A stretch of 64,000 nt of DNA, taken from assembly GCF_023016285.1 (NCBI RefSeq), contig NZ_CP095413.1, forward strand, positions 4,726,501 to 4,790,500. The letters are read 5' to 3'. This stretch comes from Muricauda sp. SCSIO 64092 (lineage in GTDB: Bacteria; Bacteroidota; Bacteroidia; Flavobacteriales; Flavobacteriaceae). Both the position numbers and the translations under genes were made by a program. The notes beneath the pieces were generated by a model, which saw nothing but the letters and a program-made list of their open reading frames with translations, made no database searches and was not told the DNA's origin. The number at the start of each line of letters is the position of its first letter. The stretch's first letter is position 1. Shown one piece after another: positions 31,656-40,935 of this stretch.

Positions 31656-32789
31656 ATGGGTGAATCAAAGAAAAATAAAATGTCAAAAACAAACCATTTC
31701 CATGTACTTTCACTTTTGATTGTTATCGTTTTAGGCTGTAACAAAAAACCGAAACAGACCGATTTTCAAAATAATGGCGATCAGAATACTACGGTGGATT
31801 TAATTGTAGCACTTCCTAAAAACATACAGGCCCCCAAGGGTATGGTCTGGATTCCGGGAGGAGAATTTTATCAAGGTGCGGTTCCTTCGGATACTATGGC
31901 CATGAACCACGAAAAACCAAGACATAAAGTTGCTGTGGACGGTTTTTTTATGGATATACACGAGGTGACCAACAAGCAATTTTCCGAATTTGTAAGAAAG
32001 ACTGGCTACGTCACGGTTGCAGAACGCGAATTGGAATGGGTGGAAATGAAGAAACAACTTCCACCAGGTGCCGAAAAACCGCATGATTCCATTTTACAAC
32101 CTGGTTCACTGGTCTTTAAAAAAACAAAGTCAAGTGTGCCCAATCTTTACGATTATTCACAATGGTGGCAATGGAAAATTGGTGCCAACTGGAAGCATCC
32201 CAACGGACCAGGGAGTTCCATTAAAGGTAAGGAAAACCATCCTGTTGTTCAGATTGCCTACGAAGATGCCTTGGCCTATTGTAAATGGGTCGGGCGAAGG
32301 CTCCCCACTGAAGCTGAGTGGGAGTATGCCGCGCGGGGAGGTAGGGACAAATCCATCTTTTTTTGGGGAAATGATGTGGGACAACTCAATGCTCATGCCA
32401 ACACCTGGGAGGGGGAATTTCCTGTAAAAAATACCGAGGAAGATGGTTTTGAACTAAGGGCTCCGGTAATGAGCTATCCATCCAATGATTTTGGATTATA
32501 TGACATGGCAGGAAATGTCTGGGAGTGGACAAACGATTGGTACAACATCGATTATTATAAAGGGTTAGCAGAAAATGGGCAGACGGTCAACCCCAAAGGT
32601 GCCAATACCGCATATAATCCGAGCAATCCATTTCTGCAAGAAAAAATTATTAAGGGGGGATCTTTTTTATGTAGTGCTAGCTATTGTGCCAGCTATCGCA
32701 TAAGCGCGAGAATGGCCACTAGCACGGATTCAGGTGCGGAACACTTGGGTTTCCGGACAGTAGTAGGATTGGAAAATCACAAAAAATAA
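31656..32789 (+). CDS. Formylglycine-generating enzyme (SUMF1-type), predicted lipoprotein
   Basis: Oxidises the active-site Cys of sulfatases to C-alpha-formylglycine. The FGE-sulfatase fold starts at MVWIPGGEFYQGA and contains VTNKQFSEFV, HPVVQIAYEDALAYCKWVG, RLPTEAEWEYAARGG and DMAGNVWEWTNDWY. The C-terminus KGGSFLCSASYC...LGFRTV carries Cys339 and Cys344 with the C-x4-C spacing of the copper-binding catalytic pair in true FGEs (Cys336/Cys341 in human SUMF1), which sets it apart from the non-catalytic GldJ/GldK relatives. The N-terminus is a lipoprotein signal ending LIVIVLGC (Cys28), so the enzyme appears to be exported; ATG 31680 is an alternative start that keeps the signal. Lies 8 bases after lacI and 5 before galE. 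All five sulfatases here are Cys-type and also lipoproteins. Confidence 0.88.
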   Translation: MGESKKNKMSKTNHFHVLSLLIVIVLGCNKKPKQTDFQNNGDQNTTVDLIVALPKNIQAPKGMVWIPGGEFYQGAVPSDTMAMNHEKPRHKVAVDGFFMDIHEVTNKQFSEFVRKTGYVTVAERELEWVEMKKQLPPGAEKPHDSILQPGSLVFKKTKSSVPNLYDYSQWWQWKIGANWKHPNGPGSSIKGKENHPVVQIAYEDALAYCKWVGRRLPTEAEWEYAARGGRDKSIFFWGNDVGQLNAHANTWEGEFPVKNTEEDGFELRAPVMSYPSNDFGLYDMAGNVWEWTNDWYNIDYYKGLAENGQTVNPKGANTAYNPSNPFLQEKIIKGGSFLCSASYCASYRISARMATSTDSGAEHLGFRTVVGLENHKK

Positions 32790-32794
32790 TTACA

Positions 32795-33817
32795 ATGATA
32801 TTAGTTACAGGAGGTCTTGGCTATATTGGATCACACACGGTTGTGGAACTTTTGGAAGAAGGGTTCGAGGTTTTGGTGGTCGACGACCTCTCAAATTCCT
32901 CTTTGGACGTACTTAAGGGCATTGAACGTGCCTGTGGCAAACGTCCTCTTTTTGAATGCCTGAGCCTGAGTAACAGGATATCCGTAAAAACCCTTTTCCA
33001 TAAATATCTGGATATCCAGGGCATTATCCATTTTGCGGCCTCCAAAGCCGTTGGCGAGAGTGTCTCAAAACCATTGGCATATTATGACAATAATCTTACT
33101 TCCCTATTGTTTTTTCTCCAGGAAATGGAAGTCCATAATCTTTCCATTCCCCTAATTTTCAGTTCTTCCTGCACTGTCTATGGCGAGCCGGATACGTTAC
33201 CGATTACCGAACAGGCGCCCATAAAAAAAGCAACATCCCCCTATGGGAACACGAAACAAATAGGAGAGGAAATCATATGGGATACCTTAAAAAGTAACGA
33301 GAAGTTGTCAGCAATAATATTGAGGTATTTCAACCCCATAGGAGCACACGACTCTTTGGAAATAGGGGAACTTCCCATCGGTATTCCCCAGAACCTTGTC
33401 CCGTTCATTACACAGACGGCTGTTGGACTACGGGATAAACTGATCGTATTTGGGGATGATTATCCCACTCGGGATGGCACGTGCATTAGGGATTATATAC
33501 ATGTGGTTGATTTGGCCAAGGCACATCTGATAGCACTCCAAAGGCTTATGGCACACAAAAACGAAGATCGGTATGAAGTATTTAATCTAGGAACGGGGAA
33601 AGGAAATTCGGTTTTGGAGGTCATAAAGTGTTTTGAACGGGTATCTGGCATGAAATTGAATTATGGGATAGGTCCGAGAAGGGAAGGGGATGTGGTAGCG
33701 GCTTATGCAGATGTCTCAAAAGCAAATGAACTCCTCAAATGGAATGCAATTCTAAGTCTTGATGACGCCATGGCATCTGCTTGGGAATGGGAACAAAAAA
33801 TAAGAACCAACAACTAA
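32795..33817 (+). CDS. galE: UDP-glucose 4-epimerase
   Basis: Interconverts UDP-galactose and UDP-glucose with bound NAD, closing the Leloir cycle. It is an extended SDR of 340 residues: Rossmann motif GGLGYIG (6-12), catalytic Ser around 124 in FSSSCTVYGEP, and Tyr150/Lys154 in SPYGNTKQIGEE. The substrate domain contains the conserved YFNPIGAHDS and the C-terminal RRPGD-like PRREGDV. No signal peptide. Five bases separate it from the FGE gene; the transporter follows after 14 bases. Confidence in the family is high, and context supports the galactose role. Confidence 0.95.
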   Translation: MILVTGGLGYIGSHTVVELLEEGFEVLVVDDLSNSSLDVLKGIERACGKRPLFECLSLSNRISVKTLFHKYLDIQGIIHFAASKAVGESVSKPLAYYDNNLTSLLFFLQEMEVHNLSIPLIFSSSCTVYGEPDTLPITEQAPIKKATSPYGNTKQIGEEIIWDTLKSNEKLSAIILRYFNPIGAHDSLEIGELPIGIPQNLVPFITQTAVGLRDKLIVFGDDYPTRDGTCIRDYIHVVDLAKAHLIALQRLMAHKNEDRYEVFNLGTGKGNSVLEVIKCFERVSGMKLNYGIGPRREGDVVAAYADVSKANELLKWNAILSLDDAMASAWEWEQKIRTNN

Positions 33818-33831
33818 AAAGTAATAGTAGT

Positions 33832-35493
33832 ATGGAGGGTTATTTTGACTTATGGGACTATGTAGTTTTTATATTATATGCCCTGTTGATCCTGGTTATT
33901 GGACTTTGGGTTTCCCGGAATAAGGAGGGGCGCCAAAAGACGGCTGAAGACTATTTTTTGGCCAGTAAATCATTGCCATGGTGGGCAATCGGAGCCTCTT
34001 TAATTGCCGCCAACATTTCTGCAGAACAGTTTATTGGTATGTCGGGGTCCGGTTTTGCCCTTGGTATAGGAATTGCTTCCTATGAATGGATGGGAGCCCT
34101 GACATTGATTATTGTAGGAAAGTATTTTCTTCCCATTTTCATAGATAAAGGTATTTATACCATTCCTGAATTTGTTGAAAAACGATTTTCAACCAATTTA
34201 AAGTCAATTTTGGCCATATTCTGGATTTGCCTGTATGTTTTTGTCAATTTGACTTCCGTTTTATATTTGGGTGGTCTAGCCCTTGAAACCATTTTAGGTG
34301 TGGATATGGTCTACGCCATTATAGGATTGGCACTATTTGCTGCGGCGTATTCACTTTATGGTGGACTCTCGGCAGTAGCCTGGACAGACATTGTTCAAGT
34401 TGTCTTTCTTGTCCTTGGTGGATTGGTCACTACATATTTGGCTTTAAACAGTGCATCGGGTGGAGAAGGTGCAATGGCCGGCCTAAAAAAAATCTTTGAG
34501 GTTGCTCCAAATCATTTTGATTTAATTTTGGATAAGGGTCATCCTGAATACATTAACCTTCCAGGTATCGGGGTACTGGTTGGCGGGCTGTGGGTTGCCA
34601 ATCTTTATTATTGGGGCTTCAACCAATATATAATTCAACGAACATTGGCTGCCAAATCACTTAAAGAATCACAGAAAGGAATTTTATTTGCGGCAGCACT
34701 GAAGCTCATTATACCTTTAATTGTAGTTATTCCTGGGATTGCCGCCTATGTAATTGTCAATGACCCTGAAATTCTTTCATCCCTTGGTGATTTAGGCACG
34801 ACCAATATCCCTTCTTCAGGGGCATCCGATAAGGCCTATCCCTGGTTAATGCAGTTCTTACCAACTGGTTTAAAAGGGGTAGCAGTGGCCGCCTTGTCAG
34901 CGGCAATTGTTTCTTCCCTGGCCTCAATGTTGAATTCAACCTCAACCATTTTTACAATGGATGTCTATAGACAATATTTCAACACAAACGCAAGCAGCAA
35001 GGAAACGGTCAATGTTGGAAGGTTGTCCGCAGCAGTTGCTTTGATAATTGCTATGGTCATTGCACCGCTTTTGGATGGACTTGACCAGGCTTTTCAATTC
35101 ATTCAGGAATATACGGGTATTGTGAGTCCTGGTATTTTAGCGGTTTTTTTATTAGGTCTTTTCTGGAAAAAAACAACGAACAGAGGGGCTATCGTTGGCG
35201 CATTGATTTCCATACCGATTGCCATGTTTTTTAAGGTAGGGCCAAAAGGTTGGGCCCAGGACAGTGCTTTGGAGTATTTGTTTCCCACGCTACCATGGAT
35301 GGATCAAATGGGGCTGACCTGTTTAGCCACTATGCTTGTGATTGCTTTGGTCAGTTATTGGCAGAACAAAGGGAAAGATGATGGGAAGGGTATACGATTT
35401 TCAAAAAACACTTTTAAGACCAGTCCCTTGTTTAACATTATATCCTTTACCATACTGTTGGTTTTAGCATTGTTGTACGCTTTGCTCTGGTAA
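33832..35493 (+). CDS. Sodium:solute symporter (SSS/SGLT type), probable galactose importer
   Basis: Inner-membrane Na+-coupled sugar transporter of 553 residues with about 14 membrane segments and the LeuT-type fold. The start at ATG 33832 (MEGYFDLWDYVVFILYALLI) places the first membrane helix near the N-terminus; upstream TTG/ATG codons at 33781/33787 would overlap galE and are less likely. Family landmarks: ANISAEQFIGMSGSGFALG (sodium/substrate region of helix 1-2), YGGLSAVAWTDIVQ, NQYIIQRTLAAKSL and AALSAAIVSSLASMLNSTSTIF (quoted in part). Closest in style to vSGLT. As last gene in the galactose block it most likely imports galactose freed in the periplasm. Confidence 0.9.
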   Translation: MEGYFDLWDYVVFILYALLILVIGLWVSRNKEGRQKTAEDYFLASKSLPWWAIGASLIAANISAEQFIGMSGSGFALGIGIASYEWMGALTLIIVGKYFLPIFIDKGIYTIPEFVEKRFSTNLKSILAIFWICLYVFVNLTSVLYLGGLALETILGVDMVYAIIGLALFAAAYSLYGGLSAVAWTDIVQVVFLVLGGLVTTYLALNSASGGEGAMAGLKKIFEVAPNHFDLILDKGHPEYINLPGIGVLVGGLWVANLYYWGFNQYIIQRTLAAKSLKESQKGILFAAALKLIIPLIVVIPGIAAYVIVNDPEILSSLGDLGTTNIPSSGASDKAYPWLMQFLPTGLKGVAVAALSAAIVSSLASMLNSTSTIFTMDVYRQYFNTNASSKETVNVGRLSAAVALIIAMVIAPLLDGLDQAFQFIQEYTGIVSPGILAVFLLGLFWKKTTNRGAIVGALISIPIAMFFKVGPKGWAQDSALEYLFPTLPWMDQMGLTCLATMLVIALVSYWQNKGKDDGKGIRFSKNTFKTSPLFNIISFTILLVLALLYALLW

Positions 35494-35835
35494 AAAACGT
35501 AAAAAATGGCAATGGTTTTTCAAAATACTAGGAGCGCGTCTTGAGTTCGTGAGGTTTAGGAAAAACAAGATTTTGTGCCAGGATGAAGGCTTTTTTTGCG
35601 TTGCATAGCATAGTGAATAAGCAAGAAATTCACTTAAAAATCTACCCTGACCAGAGCCAAAAAGAAAAATGAAAACTGGTTTATCATGACTATGGCCCAT
35701 AGCAAACCAAATAAGGCAATCTGTAAAGAGATGGCAAAGTAACTTAAAGTTTTAGATTTGTTCAGGTTGGGCTAAGGTTCCTGCGGATGATTTGAAGCAA
35801 CCAAATGCGTATTGATCCATCTTTTTTTAAATGAA
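35494..35835. other. Gap after the PUL, no gene recognised
   Basis: 342 bases between the transporter and a small lipoprotein. Minus-strand frame 35464-35700 is open for 78 codons (GSGQGRFLSEFLAYSLCYAT...) but overlaps the transporter's end, has no promoter and an odd composition, and was not called. No hairpin with a T-run was seen. Confidence 0.5.
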
Positions 35836-36252
35836 ATGATGATGAAAAAACTAATGCTCGTGGCAGTTATTTTGGCTGGAATGGTCTCCTGTGACAACGA
35901 CGATGGTTTGATCCAAAATTTGAATGGAAACTACTCGGGAACATTTACTGTGGAATACCCCGATGGAACAATACATACCAACTCCGTGACCGTTCTTTTT
36001 TCCGAACCCAATATGTATAGTAGTAGCGGAGATGGAAATGCTAATGATTTTTATCCGGCAGGTGGAAATGGAACGTATCAAATGAAGAATTCCAAAATTG
36101 TTTTTTCCGATACCAACATTTGGAAGGCCCATTTTGACTGGAACCTTATTTTAAATGGGGAATACGATTATTCCATCAATGATGGGCGGTTGACTATTTC
36201 CGCCAGTAAAAACAATGTCGGATTTTATACCTATGAGCTAAGGAAAGAATAA
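35836..36252 (+). CDS. Small lipoprotein, uncharacterised
   Basis: 138 residues from ATG 35836 (the second or third of the three ATGs is also possible; an upstream TTG at 35812 is less likely). The signal MMMKKLMLVAVILAGMVSC ends in a lipobox. The rest (NLNGNYSGTFTVEYPDGTIHTN; quote split at NGNYSGTFTVEY and DGTIHTNSVT) is predicted to be a small beta-barrel or beta-sandwich, similar in feel to the lipocalin-like Bacteroidota lipoproteins that follow NGxYxGTF. Function unknown. It lies between the PUL and the 3' end of rsgA and is transcribed towards rsgA. Confidence 0.75.
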   Translation: MMMKKLMLVAVILAGMVSCDNDDGLIQNLNGNYSGTFTVEYPDGTIHTNSVTVLFSEPNMYSSSGDGNANDFYPAGGNGTYQMKNSKIVFSDTNIWKAHFDWNLILNGEYDYSINDGRLTISASKNNVGFYTYELRKE

Positions 36253-36424
36253 GTTATATGGGGTAGTCCAGTCGAAATTGATGGCAATCGAGAGCGTGCC
36301 TATGGTCTTGCATTAAGATCGTATTCGTTTGCAGTCTAAGGGTATGCCCGAATATCCTTCAAAGGAGTAATGCCATTTCCCCATGTATAACCAATAGCGG
36401 ATGAGTACTTTTCCATTGCTGTAT

Positions 36425-37489
36425 TCAGTATTTCTTCAGTTTTCTGTCTTTCTTATAATTCTTTATCATCTTTCCAAAATCCTTTTCCTTTTTTCGCCTT
36501 TCCGCCAGAGTGGATTCAAAGTGGTCTTTTTCCCGTTCCATTTTCAAATAGTTTTCGTAGGAAGATCTATCGATTTCTCCCTTCTCAACGGCCGCGGTTA
36601 TGGCACACCCGATTTCCGTTGTATGTGTGCAGTCTTTGAATCTGCAGTTTTTGGACAGTGCCGTTATGGTTTCAAACGTAACGTCCAATCCATGGGCGGA
36701 GTCGGCGATTCCAACTTCCCGCATCCCTGGATTGTCAATGAAAATGCCTTTTTCGGTAACCAATAGTTCCCGATGGGTGGTAATATGCCTCCCCCGGTCA
36801 ATACTTCTACTGATTTCCCCCGTAGCCATTACTTCCTCGCCAACCAGGATATTGATGAGCGAGGACTTTCCCACTCCGGATGAACCCAATAAACAAAAGG
36901 TCTTGCCCTTCTGCAAGTAAGTGTTCAGGACTGCAATTCCTTCATGTGATACATTGCTCATTGGAATGATGGGTACTTGATTTATCCTTTCCTGTGTGAC
37001 ACCGATCAACCTTTCCAAACTTTTTCGGGAAATTAAATCTATTTTATTGAGAAGGAGGATTGCTTTTATTCCGGAGGAATTGCAAAGGGTCAAATACCGT
37101 TCAATGCGGTTAATGTTAAAATCCCTATCCACCGCTTGGAGAATAAGGGCATGATCAATATTTGTTGCGATTACCTGGCGTTCACCAAGCTTTCCGACGG
37201 CTTGTCTTGCCAGGGTCGATAATCTGGGGAAAACGCTATGGATGATTACAAAGTCGGAATCATGGTCTATAAGCGCAACCCAATCCCCTACAGCGGGAAA
37301 ATCTTCGCGGCTATTGGCCGAAAACCTCAAATTTCCCGTGATAACGGCCTCAAATTCGCCTTTTCCGTTCTTCACAATATATCTTTCCCTATGTTCGGCT
37401 ATTACCCGCCCGATTCCAAAGTCCCCAAGGTTGTTTTTTATCCTTAGTGTCTCTAAATGTTTAGTATAACCCAAATCCTCTATTGTCAT
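36425..37489 (-). CDS. rsgA: Ribosome small-subunit-dependent GTPase A
   Basis: Circularly permuted GTPase that checks 30S maturation. With ATG 37489 (MTIEDLGYTKHL) it has 354 residues; upstream in-frame codons to 37555 are an overlap with the neighbouring gene and were not used. An OB-fold N-terminus is followed by the permuted GTPase order: G4 NKID (148-151), then G1 GSSGVGKSS (202-210), G3 DNPG (252-255). A zinc finger is formed by Cys282, Cys287, His289 and Cys295. The first 29 bases overlap the metallo-hydrolase gene. The C-terminal tail (LKMEREKDHFESTLAERR) is the segment duplicated as a remnant at 7.6 kb. Confidence 0.93.
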   Translation of the reverse strand: MTIEDLGYTKHLETLRIKNNLGDFGIGRVIAEHRERYIVKNGKGEFEAVITGNLRFSANSREDFPAVGDWVALIDHDSDFVIIHSVFPRLSTLARQAVGKLGERQVIATNIDHALILQAVDRDFNINRIERYLTLCNSSGIKAILLLNKIDLISRKSLERLIGVTQERINQVPIIPMSNVSHEGIAVLNTYLQKGKTFCLLGSSGVGKSSLINILVGEEVMATGEISRSIDRGRHITTHRELLVTEKGIFIDNPGMREVGIADSAHGLDVTFETITALSKNCRFKDCTHTTEIGCAITAAVEKGEIDRSSYENYLKMEREKDHFESTLAERRKKEKDFGKMIKNYKKDRKLKKY

Positions 37490-38303
37490 TTTTGTCAAGT
37501 TGATTTTCAACATCCAATTTGACCACTTTGATCTTCCTGTTGACCAAAGTTTCAAACCGTTTCAATTCATTTCGATTTTTGATTTCATAGTGCATCGGAA
37601 TAACAATTCCAGGCCTGATTTCATTAACCATCTTAGCTGCCTCTTCCCCGTCCATTGTCAGGTTATCACCTCCTATCGGTACTAAAGCAACATCAACATC
37701 ACTTAGTTCCCTTGTTTCCGGAATATAATCGGTATCACCCGCATGGTATACTTTTGTTCCATTTTTCAATGTAAGGACATAACCCACATTCTCTTTTGCC
37801 TTGGGGTGTGCCTTGATCCGTAAAAAAACGGATTTCGTGTTGTATGCCCAGGTCGCCTGAATATGGATGCCTTCAAAGGTTAACTGCTCATTTGGTCTTA
37901 CCGCATATATTTTATCGGTGATGTTTTTTAATTTTTTTGATACCCCTTTTGGGCAAACAATGATCGTTTCGCGTTTAAGAAGGTTTTTGATGTCCTTGAT
38001 GGAAAAATGGTCCGGATGTCCATGGGTCAACAAAATGAAATCGGCCGGTTCCGCATTCCCTATTTCCACAGGGTCCACGTATATAATGGTATCATCTGTT
38101 TTCAATTGAAAACTTGAAGGGAAGAAGTGGGCTTTGTTCACTTTAATGGTGCCCCAGGTCGTTAAGGTGGTATTTTCCCCAACCGTGACTTGTTGCGGTG
38201 TCGGATTTCTCTTTTCGCTTGTTGTTACTTTTACCATGGTACAGCCTAGGTTAATCGATAAGGCCAAATGGATTATGGGAAAATACAATCTGTCCGGCTT
38301 CAT
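37461..38303 (-). CDS. Metallo-beta-lactamase-fold hydrolase, lipoprotein
   Basis: A 280-residue metal-dependent hydrolase of the UPF0173/YtnP-like branch. The N-terminus MKPDRLYFPIIHLALSINLGC is a lipoprotein signal. Metal ligands: THGHPDHF (His-x-His-x-Asp-His), the YHAGDTD segment, and a C-terminal IPMHYE His. The beta-sandwich half holds DTIIYVDPVEIGNAEPADFILL (shorter quote TIIYVDPVEIG). Substrate unknown. Located between the TetR gene and rsgA; all three read in the same direction, so one transcription unit is possible. Confidence 0.85.
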   Translation of the reverse strand: MKPDRLYFPIIHLALSINLGCTMVKVTTSEKRNPTPQQVTVGENTTLTTWGTIKVNKAHFFPSSFQLKTDDTIIYVDPVEIGNAEPADFILLTHGHPDHFSIKDIKNLLKRETIIVCPKGVSKKLKNITDKIYAVRPNEQLTFEGIHIQATWAYNTKSVFLRIKAHPKAKENVGYVLTLKNGTKVYHAGDTDYIPETRELSDVDVALVPIGGDNLTMDGEEAAKMVNEIRPGIVIPMHYEIKNRNELKRFETLVNRKIKVVKLDVENQLDKNDNRGFGLY

Positions 38304-38372
38304 TCGAGTCTATCTTTTTTACAAAATTATGAGGGCCGGACTCGGGATTTTAGACGTTTCCGTCTATTTTGG

Positions 38373-38915
38373 TCAATGTTTCGATTGCCTGAAAAGAAGG
38401 ACCATGTGCCGAATATTGGCAAAGTATGACTTTAGCCAGGGCTTGTTAAGGGTCTCATCGGTTATTTGAAGATAAAAATTCTCTAAACTAAGGTGAAAGA
38501 CCATTTGCGCCAAATAACCATTCTCGGTCAGGGAAATGATGTTTTTCCAAACGGGAAGTAGCCCCTGGACTGAAAATTGGCCAATGCGGTCAAGGTATTT
38601 TTTGAAACTTTGGTGGTCCCTATGGATTCTCAATTGACGATGGAACAACAGGTCTGTCTTGTGCTCAAGGAGAATCGCTATCAATTCGTTTTCATTCCTT
38701 GCCTCCGACTCTTTTTTTGAAATGGTCTTTGCCCGGCCCAGATGAAATTCCAACAGCCTTTCCATAAAAACTTCGAGATCGGCAAACAAATGGTAAAACG
38801 AGGACTTGTTTTTTCCGACTTCTTTGGATAATCGCTCCACCTTAAGGCCATTCGGACCCTCTTTGGCAAAACAGCGATACCCCGTTTCCAGCCAATTTTT
38901 TTCTACCGCTCTCAT
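38373..38915 (-). CDS. TetR/AcrR-family regulator
   Basis: 180 residues with a short TetR HTH at the N-terminus (KVERLSKEVGKNKSSFYHLF, about 24-43, shorter quote KVERLSKEVGKNKSSFYH) and an alpha-helical ligand domain rich in aromatic and His residues. No membrane segment. The first gene of the run that includes the metallo-hydrolase and rsgA; it may control the hydrolase. No operator dyad was recognised in the 289-base gap between it and the ankyrin gene. Confidence 0.8.
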   Translation of the reverse strand: MRAVEKNWLETGYRCFAKEGPNGLKVERLSKEVGKNKSSFYHLFADLEVFMERLLEFHLGRAKTISKKESEARNENELIAILLEHKTDLLFHRQLRIHRDHQSFKKYLDRIGQFSVQGLLPVWKNIISLTENGYLAQMVFHLSLENFYLQITDETLNKPWLKSYFANIRHMVLLFRQSKH

Positions 38916-39204
38916 TGTTTTATCATCGCAAATTCCGGAATGGAGTTGGTACGGTTAGTTTTGATAAATTACAGCTTTATTTTGGTTTTTGGGAATTGAA
39001 TAGGGGCCAAGTGTATCATTCAATGGATTTATGGGACTATTTGAGTAAAAAACCAATAGGGTGCCCGATCCTTCCGACACCCTCTGGCAATTCAATTAAC
39101 CCATTGAAAATTTGCACTACTCTTTTTCGACCTTTACCCATTATAAGAGGGGATTGGGAACGTAAATAGAACGATTACCAATGATCTGGTCATTCCAATT
39201 TTGG

Positions 39205-40932
39205 TCAATTATCTTTTGCGCTTTTGGATTTTAAGTACTTGACAATGGAATCGTGTCCCTTCTTATCGGCCATCAACAGGGCGGTTCGGACCCTAATGTT
39301 GCCATCACGAAGTCTTTCAGTACATATTTTATTTACATCCGCTCCTTTTTCGACAAGAAACTTTACTATGGCAAGATGCCCTTGTTCACTTGCGTTTATC
39401 AAAGGAGTTTCATCGCCTTTTACCTCTTGGTTTATAGCTGCCCCTAATCCCACCAGGTATTCAACCAATTCGAAGTGTCCACCTTTGGAGGCCATAATCA
39501 GGGGATTACCATCACCATGAACTCCCATATTGATATCTGCTTTCAATCTCACCAATGCTTTTGCCATGGCCAGGTCCCCGTTCTTGGAAGCTTGAATCAA
39601 AGCACTACCGTCTCCAGGAAATTTTTTGTTTACATCGACCCCTTTAGCAACCAAAAGCTTGACCAGTTCAATATCTCCGTTCCGAGCCGCCAACCATAGC
39701 GGATGGCCATCGTTGTCGGTCCCCAGATTTGGGTCAGCTCCCTTTTCCATTAAAAACCGGGCTATTTGAAGCTTGTTTTTCCGGATTGCCATAACCAGGG
39801 CCGTTCCTTCTCCGCCTTGCACAAGATTTACGTCAGCACCTTCCGCGACCAGTTTTTTAACCTGCTTAAGATCACCGCTCCGAACCGCATATAAAAGCGG
39901 CGCAAGCTCTCGGTCAACATCATCATCATATTCATTCTCAAATCTTTCCCCAGTGTTGTGTTCACCAATGGACACAACCTTTTCTTGAGCTTTGACGGAA
40001 AGGGGTTGATTTAGTAATAACAGGGTTACCACCAGGGTTGGGGCAATGAATGCATACTTCCAATAACTGTGTGTGTTCGATTTCTTTTTGTTCATCATGA
40101 CGATTCGTTTTTTAATTAATGATTGATTGTAATTCGAGACGATGGTGAGCGGCTTTCGCTCCACTGCTATCTCAATAAGGTTCAACTGATACTTTTCCGT
40201 TTCAACCGCTGGGGATTTCAGTAGGAGCGCATCGGTTTGGTATTCAATATTTTTCTCAATGTCTTTCTTGAACAACCACACAATTGGGTTGAACCAAAGG
40301 ACAATGATGGCAATTTCTGCTATGAACAGATCAATGGAGTGCATCAGTTTTACATGGATTTTCTCATGCTCCAGTATTTGCTCGTAGGTTTCGGAATTGT
40401 ACTTCCTTGGATTTAAAAGGATATAGTTGAAAAAAGAGCGGGGACCACTATCATCATCAACATTAACTATGGTACAGTGTACATCATCAACTTTATCAAC
40501 CGTTCTTTGCACTTGAAAAAAAACAGTTGCCAATTGAAAGAGTAGATGTGCAGCTAATACAATCACACCAAAAACATAAATTGCGAACAGCCAAAATCCA
40601 ATGCTTTTGCCAGTGGTAGGTGGAACATTGGTTGGGTCATTATCTTGGGACATTGCATAATCCGTGGACCTAATGTTTTCTGGTTCGGATTCTGCGGAGG
40701 AAACAAAACTTTCTTGGGGTTCTGGAAAGGGCGTTTGTTCTAGCCAATTACCAACAACTCCCTGATGGTTCACCAATTCTGGAAGCGCAATAAAAGGAAG
40801 TAAAAAGACCATTAGTAAACCTACCAGAAGATACATGCGGTTTACGGCAAAAAAACTTTCGCGCTCCAACAAGAGTTTGTAAAAGAGCCATAAAATCAAA
40901 ATCACAACAGAAGCCTTTACTAGAAATACCAT
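39205..40932 (-). CDS. BlaR1/MecR1-like M56 peptidase fused to ankyrin repeats
   Basis: Membrane signal transducer of 575 residues. Residues 1-310 form an M56 peptidase: N-terminal membrane helices (VFLVKASVVILILWLFYKLL), a second group near 130-160, and the zinc site HEKIH (His189-Glu190-His193) in ILEHEKIHVK, followed by further helices ending at about residue 315 (WKYAFIAPTLVVTLLLL). Instead of the penicillin-binding sensor of classical BlaR1, the C-terminal 245 residues are six or seven ankyrin repeats (for example GADVNLVQGGEGTALVMAI, shorter quote LLYAVRSGDLKQVKKL), placed by topology on the periplasmic side. The gene sits 3 bases behind blaI and shares its operator region. It would cleave BlaI-type repressor on a signal bound by the ankyrins. 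Confidence 0.85.
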   Translation of the reverse strand: MVFLVKASVVILILWLFYKLLLERESFFAVNRMYLLVGLLMVFLLPFIALPELVNHQGVVGNWLEQTPFPEPQESFVSSAESEPENIRSTDYAMSQDNDPTNVPPTTGKSIGFWLFAIYVFGVIVLAAHLLFQLATVFFQVQRTVDKVDDVHCTIVNVDDDSGPRSFFNYILLNPRKYNSETYEQILEHEKIHVKLMHSIDLFIAEIAIIVLWFNPIVWLFKKDIEKNIEYQTDALLLKSPAVETEKYQLNLIEIAVERKPLTIVSNYNQSLIKKRIVMMNKKKSNTHSYWKYAFIAPTLVVTLLLLNQPLSVKAQEKVVSIGEHNTGERFENEYDDDVDRELAPLLYAVRSGDLKQVKKLVAEGADVNLVQGGEGTALVMAIRKNKLQIARFLMEKGADPNLGTDNDGHPLWLAARNGDIELVKLLVAKGVDVNKKFPGDGSALIQASKNGDLAMAKALVRLKADINMGVHGDGNPLIMASKGGHFELVEYLVGLGAAINQEVKGDETPLINASEQGHLAIVKFLVEKGADVNKICTERLRDGNIRVRTALLMADKKGHDSIVKYLKSKSAKDN

Positions 40933-40935
40933 GGT

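Noticed and set aside
35464..35700. 78-codon minus-strand ORF after the transporter gene
   Set aside because: It overlaps the end of the transporter gene on the other strand; no start signal or recognisable domain.
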